Below are positions 11,083-23,670 of a stretch of DNA of 64,000 nucleotides, piece by piece. A program made the position numbers and the translations under genes. Numbering within the stretch: position 1 is the first letter of the stretch; the number at the start of each line of letters is the position of its first letter. Origin of the DNA: Amorphophallus konjac (Eukaryota; Streptophyta; Magnoliopsida; Alismatales; Araceae); contig CM040118.1 of the NCBI GenBank assembly GCA_022559845.1, positions 236,329,224-236,393,223 on the forward strand. Reading direction: 5' to 3'. The notes under the pieces were generated by a model. It made no database searches and was not told the DNA's origin. It saw nothing but the letters and a program-made list of their open reading frames with translations.

Positions 11083-11743
11083 GAGAATTCGGCTCTCCTA
11101 GCCCACCCAAACCTTCCAAATCCAAAGGGCCATCAGTGTATGAATGGTGCATATTAGGATGTCAAGGATTCCATTCCACCAATATTAGGTTACGTCCTGT
11201 GTATGCATGACACACATTCGGATATCCTGGTCCACCATTGCATATGTATGGGTCGGTCTAACAGTAGGTTTGTTTAGGGTCTTGTGTGAGTCTGTGTCTT
11301 TGTTTATTTGTTCAGAGTCTATACATGCATGTGTCGAGCATATTAGGAGTTGCATAGTCGGTCTAATGCAAGCTCGCAATGTCAGTCCCTTTCGAGTGTA
11401 AGGCAAGTCGGGACTAATGCGTACGTTGTAGACTTGCCGGAATTTGGGATCAACTCTACCTCAATGTCTCGGATCTAGTCACATAAAGGGACCCAGCGGT
11501 GATTCCTAGTGAGTCTTAGAGCCGTCTCCTCCCTTTGAGAGTGATCCCACCCCGGAGTGTCCACCAATAGCCTCATTCCCACAGCAGCGTGAGCATATAG
11601 AACATATACGGGATGAGCAGGTGACGATTACTTAGAGTGGAGCGTACTCCGTGCTATCTGGTACGGTGACAGATCCGCAGGAGCCACACGAGCAGCCACA
11701 CCCCTTACTCGACGGGGTCGAGTTCTTCCCACCCAGGGAGAAT

Positions 11744-12507
11744 TGATGGGAATTAACACCGGGCACTAACATTTTATTTTTACATTTGTATCCTTTTATT
11801 TGCATTTATATCCATGGGTTAATTGGGTTTGCAATTGTATGGCAAGTATAAGCCAATGGGTTACTTGGGCTAAGTCAATGGGTTTCTTTGCAAAAAGGCC
11901 GCGTAGGCCCGGCGGGACCCCCACTCTCTCTCCCATTGGACCACCTAGACTCTCTAGGGCCCATGTGGGGCTGGTCCATGGTCCAAGATGACCAGCCCCT
12001 CTTGTTGACTCCAAGAGGGGGGTGCCCCCTTTCTTGTCCCCATATGGAAGATTTGAATATTCTTCCCCCCATTTTACCACCTTTATGTATTTATTTATTT
12101 TGGTCATTTGACCACATGGGAGAATAATTCTCCTATCCCTTATTTGCCCCTCCCTAACCCTAGAACTAAGGATAGTTTAGGTCTTTTATATATTTCTATA
12201 TAAGCCTTGTATTTCCATATTTCATATAATTAATCAAGAGAAAAATTGAATTTGTGCACAATTGCCCAAGGACGCCCCCTCCCTCTCCCCTTCTTGCAGC
12301 AGAGAATGCAGCTGAAATCCATGGTGTGAAGCCATATTCTGGGAGTGATTCCCACCTCTACTACCTCTGCTGGATGCGACTTCCAGCCACCGTCGTCGCC
12401 CCCTCCGTGCGTGTCGCCGTCGAGCCCCCACAGCCCATTCTTTAAAGTGTTGTCCCGAATTCCGAGATCCAGGACAAAAGCTAAGATTAAAGGTTGGTCC
12501 TCCCAAT
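11744..12507 (+). repeat. 3' LTR of the TR-GAG element, truncated
   Basis: It begins TGATGGGAATT after a short purine-rich stretch (AGGGAGAA, 11735-11742) and matches the 5' LTR through a shared CCTCCCAAT at about 12507. The sequence then switches abruptly to another element. About 1.2 kb of this LTR is missing and is not found beyond the neighbour's far end at 15805. Confidence 0.8.
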
Positions 12508-15500
12508 TCACGTCCCGAGATTATGTAGCGGAAACAATCAGGAACGTGAACAGTCGACTAGTACGCCTCAAGCGAGCAATATAATCAGAGCGCTAACACA
12601 TTCACACATAAGAAATGAATGCACAATATTTAGACAAAATCTTTACTTTATTTAAATAATAATCAAAAGTACATAAGGTTGACTCTTGACTCTCTGACTA
12701 ACTAGACTCAATAAAATAGAAAATTACATAGAAACTCTTGACCATGAACTAATGACAATCTAACACGTCGCTCCTTCTTTAATCACTCTCGGATCTATCA
12801 CTTGAATAGTCTAAATCCGACCCGCTAGAATTTCCTGAAAAAGATTGGAAAAGTAGGGAATGAGCATACATGCCTAGTAGGTATCTTCGTATCAACATGA
12901 AGGCAATGTTTAAGTAATTAAGATTTTAGCTCTAGAGTGTAAGATAAGTCCTGGAAATACGATAAAACACGCGAATAAACCAAAGTAACACAAATGCCAA
13001 GATAGGATCAAGGTGGGATATGAGAATTCTTGTAGACTAGAAATAAGATCAAGCAAGAATATAACATAAATGTAATTTGGCCTTTCATGAACAAGAATGT
13101 ACTTTTCATAACCATAGAGGTTATGCACTAGAAAGTCATGTAACGAGAATGTACTAGCAAGCATGTAATTTCACAAGATTACCTTGTGGATCTTCACTCG
13201 TTTATAAAAAAAGTACTCCCAACGCAATGCAATGCTAGTATTCATCATACCCCATGGTTTTTATAGTATGTTTCGGCTATCTGCCGAGGGGACTAGAGTG
13301 GAGCCCTTGGACACTGTCCGTACCCGCTCTTCTATCTTCAAGTTATAAATCAAGCTATTTCCAGGAGAAATATAAATATGGCCAATAATGTAACAAGTTC
13401 AAACTATAGTTTCATGATAGCAAATATCATGGTAAGAATGTACCAATTAAGAATATGATAGTTCAAAGATTGATTCAAAACAAGGTTATGCCATGGAAAA
13501 TTTTGACAATATTACGGCATATTCTTTAATTTTCATAATTCATTAGGTAGCTTTAGAACAAAGTGTGAGGTTCTAGATAATCATAGACTGACTAGGATCA
13601 TAGAAAAATTAACCTGTGGGTCAAACCTTGGGTTAATCCATACTTAGACATAAAACGATCATAGCGAGGTAGTTTCTGAAATAGCGGTCGTTTACTGGAT
13701 CGTATGTGGATCTATGCGGTCATGACTGGACCGTTTAGTAACAGAGTCAATGAAACGAATGAACTGGAACCATGCGGTCCAGGCAGGGCTGCTAGGCATC
13801 CTTGGCGGACAGGTAAATGGCCGCTAACAGACTCTGGCGATCTCCAGAGGGCCGCAAGGTCCAGAACACATAAAACACCTATAAAGTGCTTTCTAGACAA
13901 TTGGGTTTTGAGGGTACAACCAGTTCGGCATCCTAGTGGGAATCCCAGGCTCGCGGAGTCTTATGGAGGCCTTGAAATAAGATCACCAAGTCCGGTGGAA
14001 GAAATATCCAATGGAGAGGATCACAAGTCCAAGATTGGGTACTTATAGTGCAAAGTGCATCAAATGACATCGTATCGGAATTCGTGCATGTACTTAAGAA
14101 AAGACTCTAGATGAGAAGGGATCAGGGTAAAACAGCGATCAAATCAAAACTAGACAAGTCCATGAACCATATAAATTTTAAGATAAATACAAGGGTATAT
14201 GGTTTTGGCATGAAATTAACATAAGTTTAAAATAAGTCCAAAGTGCATAAAGAACATGAAATCTACTAAGATGAACAATTAACGTAACCAAGTGTATGAA
14301 TACAGTACTTAAAACAGGGGTAAGACCTAATTAGCTAGGCTTATCATATGATAAATAGGACTATTCTGCATTATGTTTCGGGTTAACAATAATACAGAAC
14401 TCAGAAGACTAAAGCAGTCTCGAAAGGACCGTTTAATGGGCTTTAGCGGTCTATCGTAGGGCCGCTAAAGGAACTCTGGCGGTCTGAGGAAAATCGTTTC
14501 TTCCTGTCTACAGCAAATAGCAATAAGACCGAAACATATGCTAATCTAGGGCAGATAGATGTATGGTAAAACATGCCAATAGGTAAATATGGCCTGGTAA
14601 AACCATATTAAAACATGGATATGTATGGGTTTGAGTGAAATAAGCCAAAATTATCAGTTCTTTATTAAGGGCAAGGTTCATGCAAGCTATATTAACCCTA
14701 TATGCGCTGTCATAATAAAACATCAAATACTCCATGTGGAAAGCAAGAAATTCCATGAAATCAAAGGACTTTTACTCCTGACATGTTATTCTAACCTTTT
14801 AATGAGATAACCTACCTTTGATTCGTTTCCGAGACTTTAGATTTTTTACTGGAAGTAGACCCTAATTCCTGCACGTCCTGTGCCAAACCAATAATTTCCC
14901 GTCCCTCTATCTCACAATCCTCTTGACCTAAATCCATAAAAATTGGAGGGTAGATAGAAGATACGAAGGGGAACAAAAAGTTCTAAAGAATCAACTCCTA
15001 AATACCTCGATTAGGGCTTCTATTTTCCTGATCTACACTAGGCCGTCACACTAGTTCTCTTGCAGTCTGTTGCGAACCAGCGACTTGCAGAGGCTCTAAC
15101 TCTCCAACGGCTGGGTCTTCTAGCATGAAAATTGGAGGTGTGTTAGATAAAACTAAGAAGAATAATTTCTTCTAAAGAATAAACCTGAGTAGACGTCTCC
15201 TTACCTTCAAAATACGCGAGCCAACATTAGGGTTCGCATGAGTCGACGTTAGGGTCTATTTATAGGATTCACCTAGGTTTAAGGGATTAGATCGAACTTA
15301 GAGTCCTAAATTAGAGTAGAGTTAATCCCTAGAGAATTCTAGAGAGTCTTTCACGCTAGGTAGCTTCAATCTAAGGTGATTTGGTCGTCAAAGATCCAAG
15401 TTTTTCACGTTTTCTCTCATTCACGGGATTAGGAGGGCTTAGCGGTCATGGGAGGACCGCTAGGGTGGATCTGGTGGTCGCGCGATACACCGCCAGGCTT

Positions 15501-15805
15501 CATGAAATAAAAAAAAATTAGATTTTCATATTATCCCCCATTTACCCCCTAATTGATGTATATATCTCATTTTAAATCTGTAAATTACCTAATTTACGTT
15601 TCTATTAATGGGCTTGGGTCTAAAAGTCTTGGAATTGGGTCTTTGGGCCTATTTGTGTTGGTCTTAGCCCTTTAGCTGATATAGGGCTTTTAAATGGAAT
15701 AAATAAATCCTTAATTCTTCTAAATAGACCATTAAGCCTTTTAAATTGCTTAGAAATTATATTTTAATCTCTAAAAATTCCTAGAAAATTCTCGGGCGTT
15801 ACATT
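12508..15805 (-). mobile_element. Large solo LTR of a minus-strand Ty3/gypsy-type element (LTR-Y)
   Basis: The plus strand begins CACGTCCCGAGA, like the CACGCCCCGAG start of Gypsy-2, and ends TCTCGGGCGTTACA, so the minus strand starts TGTAACGCCCGAGA. No primer-binding site or polypurine tract borders it and no coding region is present, so it is a solo LTR. The first bases (TGT) appear lost and no TSD is visible. It has a TATA box at 15256-15265, a donor AAAG|GTAGGT (exon edge 14816), an acceptor TTTTTCAG|GA (exon edge 12834), and palindromes of the GCGGTC/GACCGC type. Confidence 0.65.
15256..15265 (-). promoter_or_regulatory. TATA box of LTR-Y
   Basis: The minus strand reads CTATAAATAG, 540 bp inside the LTR start at 15805. 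The same TATA wording occurs in Gypsy-2 (CTATAAATAA) and in the Tat element. Confidence 0.6.
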
Positions 15806-16448
15806 AACTCTGTTCATTATGAAGCATGACAGTTAGTCATACCAATTGCTTAGGGATACGGGCGTCTAAATAACGTGTATCCTCTAGTTACAAGGTGTGT
15901 ACTAAACTTAATTGCTCTTGAAAATTTTGGTATGAAAATTATTGTTGAATAAAAGAAAAAAAATCTGAAAAATGGTTGTAAAAGAAAAATCGATGAAACC
16001 ATGGACAAAATGTGATTGTTTAACATCAATACTAATGAATGTCACTCCTAGATAAGTCATTGAAATCGAGTGAGTAAGATGAAGAGAGGTTAAACAAGAT
16101 GTAAATATGAGGACTTAGTTCATTTGTATTAAAATTTGATTTCAGATATGAGTACAGAAACTTTTATAGACAAACCTTGAATACATCGTATTTAAACCAT
16201 GATGTCCTATAAAGGTCATTTCATAAAGCCCCTATAATGGAAGAGTCTGAAACATCTTCATTTTTAGATTTATGAAATTGGTATCTCATTGAAAACCTTG
16301 TTGTATTTTTTAATCATTTGGAACTTCGTTAGAACTCTTGTGTTCAGAAATAATATCTGCTATAATTTTTTTTCCCTGCTCACTCCATACCCACGGATTC
16401 TTCACATCGGACTCTGATTCATGTTCACCTCGGACTGAACCATCTCTT
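15806..16448. other. Unassigned AT-rich spacer
   Basis: About 640 bp between LTR-Y and the presumed start of the Tat-element LTR. I see no gene, no repeat of other parts of the window and no terminal structure. It is neither the missing part of the TR-GAG 3' LTR nor of the LTR cut at 7411. Confidence 0.6.
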
Positions 16449-19070
16449 TGTTGACACCCATTTTTTGCCGATAAGTTGAATCATTTCTCTTACTCTCATT
16501 TATTGATGTCTCGAGTTGTCCATCACTCGTTAGGCAGTTTCCAGGCAACATCTTTGGGCTTTTTTTATGGGTAGCCTCCATCCCTGGCTAGGTCTGCTTC
16601 AATTCAGGGCTTAATGGGCCTTGCTTTTGGGTAATTGATTATTTCCATAAAATTTCGAGGGTCCAATTCATGAACGATCAATACATGGCCGCGCAACAAC
16701 TTGTGCTGTCGTATTTAGGCCGTCCATACATTTATGGGATATTTTAGTTGATTTTCTGAATTATCACCGACATGATCTAATACGGCCCATGATTAGTCGT
16801 TCTAGTTCCAGAGTCCTAAACTCGGTTGAGTGTTCGAATAATTATCTAATTATCTCATTTATTCTGATTTTTTACCTACAAAGCATGAGCGGTTGCTCAT
16901 TGGCCGCTCTTATGAATGGAAGGTCCATTAGTAGCCGTTCATCTAATGAGAGTCCAACGGTGAATTTATCGGTCTGTTCAGTGGATAAATTAATTATCTC
17001 ATGATTTATTTGAATTTTCACCGACAGGGATGAACGGCCCATGTATGGCTGCTCATCATTTTGTCCGGTCTATCGTGAGACCGTTTATCCTCTCGGACCA
17101 GAAAATGGTTAAGGCTTTTTCTTATCATTTGTGGTTTTTCTCCCAAACTTCCTCCGATGATTTCTCCGTGAATCCTTAACCATTTTGAGTGCCGTTTCTT
17201 CCAGATGAAAGATAATTGAATTATCTTCATCTTTTGTTTGATAATCTCGACCTAAAAATGCACAGAAACCCTAATTTCGGGGTTAGCATTTGGGGGTTCT
17301 ATAAATAGACCCTAAAGGCTACCTTTGAAAAGGGGGGAGATTTTGGGGTCGACGGCGAAGCCCTGCTGAAATTTTGAGCGACCTAGCACCAAGGAGGGAG
17401 GCCTTCTACGTCCATATAGGCCCCCGGTTTAGGGAGTAGTCTTAGTTTTTAAGTCTTTTGCAATTGATAGTCCCATTCCTTCTCATTGTATGCTTGTTTC
17501 TACACGTCCATTCTCCCATGTTTTTCTTTGTTTGCACTGTCATGCACACACCCTCCCATGTTTTCTGACGCCCTAGGGGTTTAAAAATCCCCCAGGTATC
17601 CCCCCATTCAATTACTTATCTTCATTGCCTTTCATTCGAGCACTTGCTACACTTTACATTTCTAACTTGGGTTTTTCTTTGTGTTCTACACTTTGTTTCG
17701 TAGGTCAGCAACACACTAACGCGAGGCCCATCCTTTCTGGCCGGCCGGAAAGGGTGGAGGTTGGACTCTTGCAACTTCTGGCGAGGTGGTCTTGCGCGGT
17801 TCTCATCTACTCGTTCCAGGAGACGTGCAATGCAATCTAGACCGTTCTTCTTCTTCCTGTGGTCGTTGTGGAACCGTTCATCCATCAGGAGTGCTTCATC
17901 CCGCATCCTCTGCAGCATTCTTAGACGGTCCGTCGTGCGACCGTTCATCAGTATATGCGGTTCATTCTGAGCCGTACATCGTTGCAGTGCTGCACAAAAG
18001 GTGAGTACCTCTCCCTCTTTCCAAGGTATGGCATGTCCATCACGTTCGGCACCTTTGTGGTGATCACAGGTTTCTACCCCTTCCTTCCCTCTATATTTCG
18101 TTCATTTCCCATATTGGATGTGGTAAGATAGACATGGGTGGGCATTAAGAATGGACGGGAGGAAAAATACATCTACACCCCCCTTTTTTTGGTGATCGCG
18201 GTGGGACAACTAGTGTCCATCGTGTTAGTGATTTGCTGACCATTTCTTTTGCTGTGTTAGTCCATTTCTTGAAGTGGTTGCAGGTTGGGTCGCGTTCTCT
18301 ATCCTCTGGAACTTGAACGGCTCTACCAGGGCCGTCCAACGTTTGTGCGGCTGAAGGTTCACCGTCCTTCTCTATGAACAGTGCCACTTCTCCCCCCAGC
18401 CTGCGGTCGCGAGCGGTCTCCTATCGCCCGTTCATCATCCCTACGGCCTGTGTTTGGCCGTCCACCGTGCTGGCACAGGTACGCCTCTGTCTTCATACTG
18501 TCGATTTGGCTGCGTTTGCACAGTTGTTGCAGGTCCGTTCTGGTGCTTAAGCGGCTGTCAATAGACCGCTCCTCCTGGTATGTTTCCCATTTCCGTCTTC
18601 TTTCATTCCAGCATTTCCTGATTTTTCTGTTACTTTGTAGTTACTCCTTGGTGTGAACGGTTCAACCAGGACCGTATATCTCCCTGAGCGGTCTCCTAGG
18701 GGCCGTCCTTATCGTGCTACAGTGCACCCATGATTCACTTTGATTGCCATGTTATATGATTGTCATGATATTTGGTGCTGATTATTGATCTCCCCTTTGC
18801 TCTTATGCCATCATTGCATGCATGCTTTCATTGCTTACATATTTGATTGATCATTGATTGCTAGTTGCTAGGCTAGACTTCGCATGCACTCCGGTGCACA
18901 TAGGGGCATACATTCTGTTCATAGTAGTTGCATTCCTACCGAGGTAGGGTTTCCTCTCGTCTCCATACTCCTTAGAGCCGACTAGGGGAACTTGCTGAGG
19001 ACCTCCGTAAGCCCCCGTGAGCCGTGGATTCCCACACGGACGCCGGGCAGGTTGTACCGTATCCACCCCC
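16449..19070 (+). repeat. Probable 5' LTR and leader of the Tat element
   Basis: Non-coding region upstream of gag with a strong TATA box at 17300-17307 and many imperfect palindromes of the form RCGGYC...GRCCGY between 16887 and 18712. No second copy exists in the window to prove the borders, and I could not identify a primer-binding site. The interval 19071-19448 up to the gag start has nothing recognisable. Confidence 0.4.
17300..17307 (+). promoter_or_regulatory. TATA box of the Tat element
   Basis: TATAAATA in the context TCTATAAATAGACCC, about 2.1 kb upstream of the gag start, matching plant core promoter wording and the TATA boxes of two other LTRs here. Confidence 0.6.
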
Positions 19071-19448
19071 AATTTAGGGTTTGCATCCGTGAGAGAGAGA
19101 GTTCCGTAGAGTCACCCAGTTCCTCATTTCCTACCCTGATTAGGTACCTTATGGTTGAGCGAATTTATACATTAATTAATCCACTAAGGTCCTAGAAGAG
19201 GAATCTAAAAATTATCGCGCATCATTTGACAACTTGGTTGCTTAAAGTGGTTGATTTTCTTCTCATCTCTCCCCTCCATTGAATGCTTGGTTGTTTGAGG
19301 CTTTGTTTCTTTCTCTGGTTAGGACTGTCTGCCTTAGTCGTGGAGTGTTCAGTGTATGTGGAATTGTTTCCTTCCCTCAAGATCACCTCCTAGGGTCAGT
19401 TCTTATTTCCATTCTTACCTTAATCCTTTGTTTGATTCGTCATCCCCC

Positions 19449-21670
19449 ATGTCGTCATACGACTTCTCCCATTCCCATGAGGATTCTCTCCCTCGCAGAC
19501 TTCTTGAGGACCCGCCCAGGGTCGCCCATGCGCAGGGAGGAGAGGGGACTTCCCCTCCTCTCCCGACCATTGCCATCGAGGGCTCTCAGCCCTCCCTTCC
19601 TGGTTCCTCCACACAAAATTCGGCCAGTCAAATTCTTCATTTGATGGCCCAGCTTGATCCCTGCCAGCTCCACCTTATCCAGCAAGCTCTGCAAGGGGCA
19701 GACGCCCAGTCCTCAGTTCCTTCCTATGGCGTGACTGCCACCACCACCACTACGTTTCCTATTGTTCGGTCTGCGCCCGTCCCCGCTGTCCCCATTGATC
19801 TCACTCCCATCCGTTCCCAGGTGCTCCGATACCCCAGTATGGAAGCGGGCCAGGCCTCCACCTCCGCCCTTCAGTATCTTGATAAGGGGAAGGCCCAGGT
19901 CCCCTCTGGTTCTTATCTTGATCCATACACTACAATCTCTCCATCGCCGCAGGCCCCTCCGGCCCTGGCTGATTTCACTCGTTTACAACCCGGGCCCGCC
20001 CAATTGGCTCACGCGGATATGGGCCCTTTCTTGGCCCATTATCCATCTATGGGCTCCCCTCCCAGCCGGTTCACCCCTCAGCTCCTCGTCCGGGCTCCAT
20101 CTTTCCTGCTCAGTCTCCTTCCCAAGAACGGGACCTCCTTGATAAATGGGCTACTATGTAGGAACAAATTGACCTACTCCACAAGCGGGTTGGTCCGCAG
20201 TCTTTGGCTGATGTACCTATTCCTAACTTCAGGGACATTCGTTTTCCTCCTCAGTTCGAGCTCCCCGTGTACCAAAAATATGACGGGAACAGCAACCTGT
20301 TCATTCATGTCAGGGAGTTTCTATATGAGTCGACCCAGTTCCAGCATGATGATCGCCTGATGGCTTACTTATTCCGCCGATCATTGGAGGGGGTCGCCCT
20401 GGAGTGGTTCTATACCTTGCCTCTAGAGGAGGCGTAAAGTTTCAAGACCGTGAATGGGAGGTTCATCACTAGGTTCCAAGATCGGGTCGGTCCCGAGTAT
20501 TCTTTCACCGACCTCGTTGCAGAAAAGATGAAGCCGGATGAAGACTTTGCTGGGTATGCAGACAGATGGAGGCAGATGGCCTTACGTGTGCTCGGGCAAA
20601 TCCCGTAAGAAGAAAAAGTAAAATTTTTAATTTCTAATGCCACTCCGACATTCTGGAATATTTTGGCAATGAATAATATTTCTAACATGCACCAGTTATA
20701 TAGTCGGGCCCGGTTTATCCAGACCCAATTTAAAGACTCCCCCATCCATTCATTATTTGAAGCCTAGAAATCCAAAACAACCCGAAAATCTCAGGGCCCA
20801 GTTACTGAGGGAGTCCAAGTCAACGAGCAGGTCCAGGCTATTCAATTCCCTAACTAGCCTACTTCACCCCATTTCCAGCAACCCCCACGCAACCCCCAGT
20901 TCGCCGCCCCACAAGCTCCCCGACCCACCTTCCAAGCTCCTCAGCACCCCCAACAACAACCACCACCACCTCAACAGCCGCAACCGCCACCCTAGTACCA
21001 CAATGTTCCTCCTCCCGCTGGTTATGGGCCTGCTCGGCCGGGACCCAAGAGGGCTAATTATCCACCACTGCCAGAAACCCTCCCTGACATATTTTTAGCT
21101 CTAATGTACACTGGTGACATCTAATTGCCTCCAGAACGTCAGAATTGGAATCCGACAGTCGACCAGTCCAGATATTGTATATACCATCGACAGCCCGGGC
21201 CCACCATAGAAAGATGCTTTCAGTTTAGAGATTTGGTGTATGATCTGCATGAGGTCCAGAGGATTGATTGGGCCCAAATGCATAAGATAATTGAAGATAT
21301 AAAGGAGAGACGAAGACAAGCAAGGCCGCAGCAGGCGGCGCCCTAGCAACAGCAGTTCCAACAACAACCCCTCCAACAACAACAACAACAACCCCTACAG
21401 CAGCAGCAGCAAGACCTCGGGATTCACCAGAATCCCATGCCAGTACATCCACCCGCTCCTCAACAGTAACCACAACAACAGCCGCCGGCACCGGCTCAAG
21501 TTAATGCAGTCCACCGCCCAGCCCCCAACGCTGGATGGTCCTTTGATGATGAGACCACCGCCCATCTCCTGGCCTTCCACCACACTAGCCCCGCGCCTTC
21601 CGTTCCCTCCATCCTCTGACCCACCACCTTCACGACCGCTCCACCCACTATCCCTTCCCGACCACTCATC
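19449..21670 (+). pseudogene. Tat-element Gag, interrupted
   Basis: The start is the ATG at 19449 (MSSYDFSHSHEDSLP). The first part runs in one frame to about 20060, then shifts frame. A Retrotrans_gag-like domain follows at about 20200-20700 (FPPQFELPVYQKYDG, HVREFLYES, LEGVALEWFYTLP, RFITRFQD). After that comes a Pro/Gln-rich region with a short histidine/cysteine block (YCIYHRQPGPTIERC, 21170-21220). Stops interrupt it, for example TAG at 20159, TAA at 20435 and several more up to 21630. Nearly all stand at positions where glutamine is expected. Confidence 0.65.
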
Positions 21671-21691
21671 ACGCCCACCACATTTTCCACC

Positions 21692-23670
21692 ATGCTGCCA
21701 GTCATTCAGCTATCACCCCCCGTGCCTTCCATCATCACCCCTCCACTTAACCCTTCACCCATCACCCCTCCACTAGGGCCCATCAGGCCAACCCCCGTCA
21801 CCCTCACTTCCATTTCTACCCCCTCCACATACCCCACTGGGCCAAGCGGGGGTCCATCTACAGTTGTGCCGGCACGACATTACGCCCTTCGGAGCGGGCG
21901 TCCCTTCCATAGAGTTTACCCTTCCTCTGGTGCGTCTGCACCCAACCCCCAAGTTCCTTTCCCTACAGCTGAAACAGAAGAAATAGACCCCGTGCCAGGC
22001 ACGAAGTATGATCTACTGCAGCACTTGGACCGGATGCCGGCCAAGATATCAGTTTTGGAGTTGATTAAGAGATCCACGCTACACCAGGACACCCTCAGGG
22101 CTTTTCTTCAGAAGGTTATGGTTAGCGAGGATGTAGCGGTGGATAGCTTACCAACAGTGTTGGCAACAATTACAAGGGGGCCCTCTATTTCATTTTCAGA
22201 GACAGAACTAGCACCCCCAGAAGCACAGCAGATGCCACTTTGCATCACCATCTCTTTAAATAAAGTGGCAGTAGAATCAGCCCTTGTGGACACAAGAGCG
22301 TCAATAAATGTGTGTCCATTGAGTACCCTTCGTGCCTGCAACATCTCAGAAGAAATGTTAAAGCCCACACCGACCACAATAGCAGCGTATGATAACTCTA
22401 GGCGTGCTTGTCATGGGGTCGTAACTGTTCAGGCTGAGCTAGGGCCTTTGGTCATGGACGTGGAATTTTACGTATTGGACATAGACCCAATGTTCAAAGC
22501 AATTCTGGGTCGTCCATGGATAAACAGTCTGAATGCCGTGCCCTCGATTGCCCACCAGTGTTCGAAGTTTCCATTCCAAGGGCTGTGGTCAAGGTGAAGA
22601 GTATTTCCACCATCCAGAATGTTGATGCGATAGCAGCTAAGATTCTCCCTACTCTGTGGTCGAGTAACAGGCCAGTTCTTTCTGTGATGGACTTAAACTA
22701 CTCATGGGCATATGCGTCACGCAAGCCCGTCACTGCGCCAGTCAATATAAAAATTAAGTCCAAGATTAGAGATTCGAAAGGGTGGCACATGATCTTAAAG
22801 TTGGGTTATCAGCCAGGCTTGGGTCTCGGCGTACAACTACAGGGGCGAACTAAGCCCGTTCCCAAAGGCAGGAAGATGGGCCGCCGAGGTCTTGGCTACC
22901 GCAAGACTGCATTGTCCATTCTTGGAGACTCCGGGCCACTGACGTGGGATTACCGTCAACACTTCGTGAAAGGCCCGCTGCAGCCCGACACTTTAAATAA
23001 GCCGCCACCCTGCCCTAAGAAGAAGATTGATGCCGCCTGTTATGTTGCTGACCCACCACCGCCGCTGAAGGGGCTGGTGGGTGATATGGAAGATTTTTGT
23101 GTCTGCTTTGAAAAGATGTTTAGTGAAGAAGAAGACCGACCGAAGAAGAAGGAGATGCAGCTGGTGAAGCATTCTCCAACACAGCTAGTCCGTCGTAGGC
23201 CACGGGAAGTGGGGAGCTCTATCACTACCTTTTCTCTGTCCCTGTCCCGTCTTGCCTCCTTATTTCAACAATTGGGGTTTGTCCCCCATTCCCCTCCGAT
23301 CATGGTCGACCCGTACATCACGGGAAGGCCACTTGAAACTTTATTTGTTCCTTGTGCATGTGGGCGCTGCCCACCTATTGATCTTTCAACTCTGTTTCCT
23401 CCTCCTCCCCCTAATGCCCAACTCCACAAAATGTGGTTTCGATCTTCTGATCCATTCTTTGATTGCATCTTCCCCGATCTATTCCCCATGCAACTCCCTC
23501 CTCCCCCGTCTTCTTCGTCCTGTTGCGTGATCTCCTCCGACTCCCAAAAAAAAATGCCAATTTTAAAATGGATGTTTCAATGGAAGATTACGTTGTTTTC
23601 AGTCCATCCTCTTCCCAGGGGCACGAGACCCCTGCTTCTTTCCCAGTATATTTCTTATCTCCTAGGGTAG
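21692..23670 (+). pseudogene. Tat-element protease region with G-patch domain, frameshifted
   Basis: 21692-22597 carries the retropepsin-like domain. The catalytic motif reads VDTRAS at about 22285 where Asp-Thr/Ser-Gly-Ala is expected, so the conserved glycine is lost. The fold is otherwise recognisable (IAAYDNSRR, ILGRPWI). A frameshift near 22580 moves to the frame of 22516-23670, which has a G-patch (LGYQPGLGLG and the following GLGYRK, about 22800-22910). A G-patch after the protease is known in some plant Ty3/gypsy elements. Downstream, 23767-24222 is Asp/Glu-rich and leads into the reverse transcriptase. Confidence 0.65.

Larger units (their letters stand above)
7412..12507 (+). mobile_element. 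Non-autonomous LTR retrotransposon with only gag (TR-GAG type)
   Basis: Two direct LTRs (7412-9370, and 11744-12507 truncated) flank a 2.37-kb internal region. A primer-binding site stands 6 nt after the 5' LTR, followed by a Gag-like frame. No protease, reverse transcriptase, RNase H or integrase motif is seen, so it must have depended on enzymes of another element. The 3' LTR stops at a junction with another solo LTR at about 12507, and no target duplication can be paired. Confidence 0.8.
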
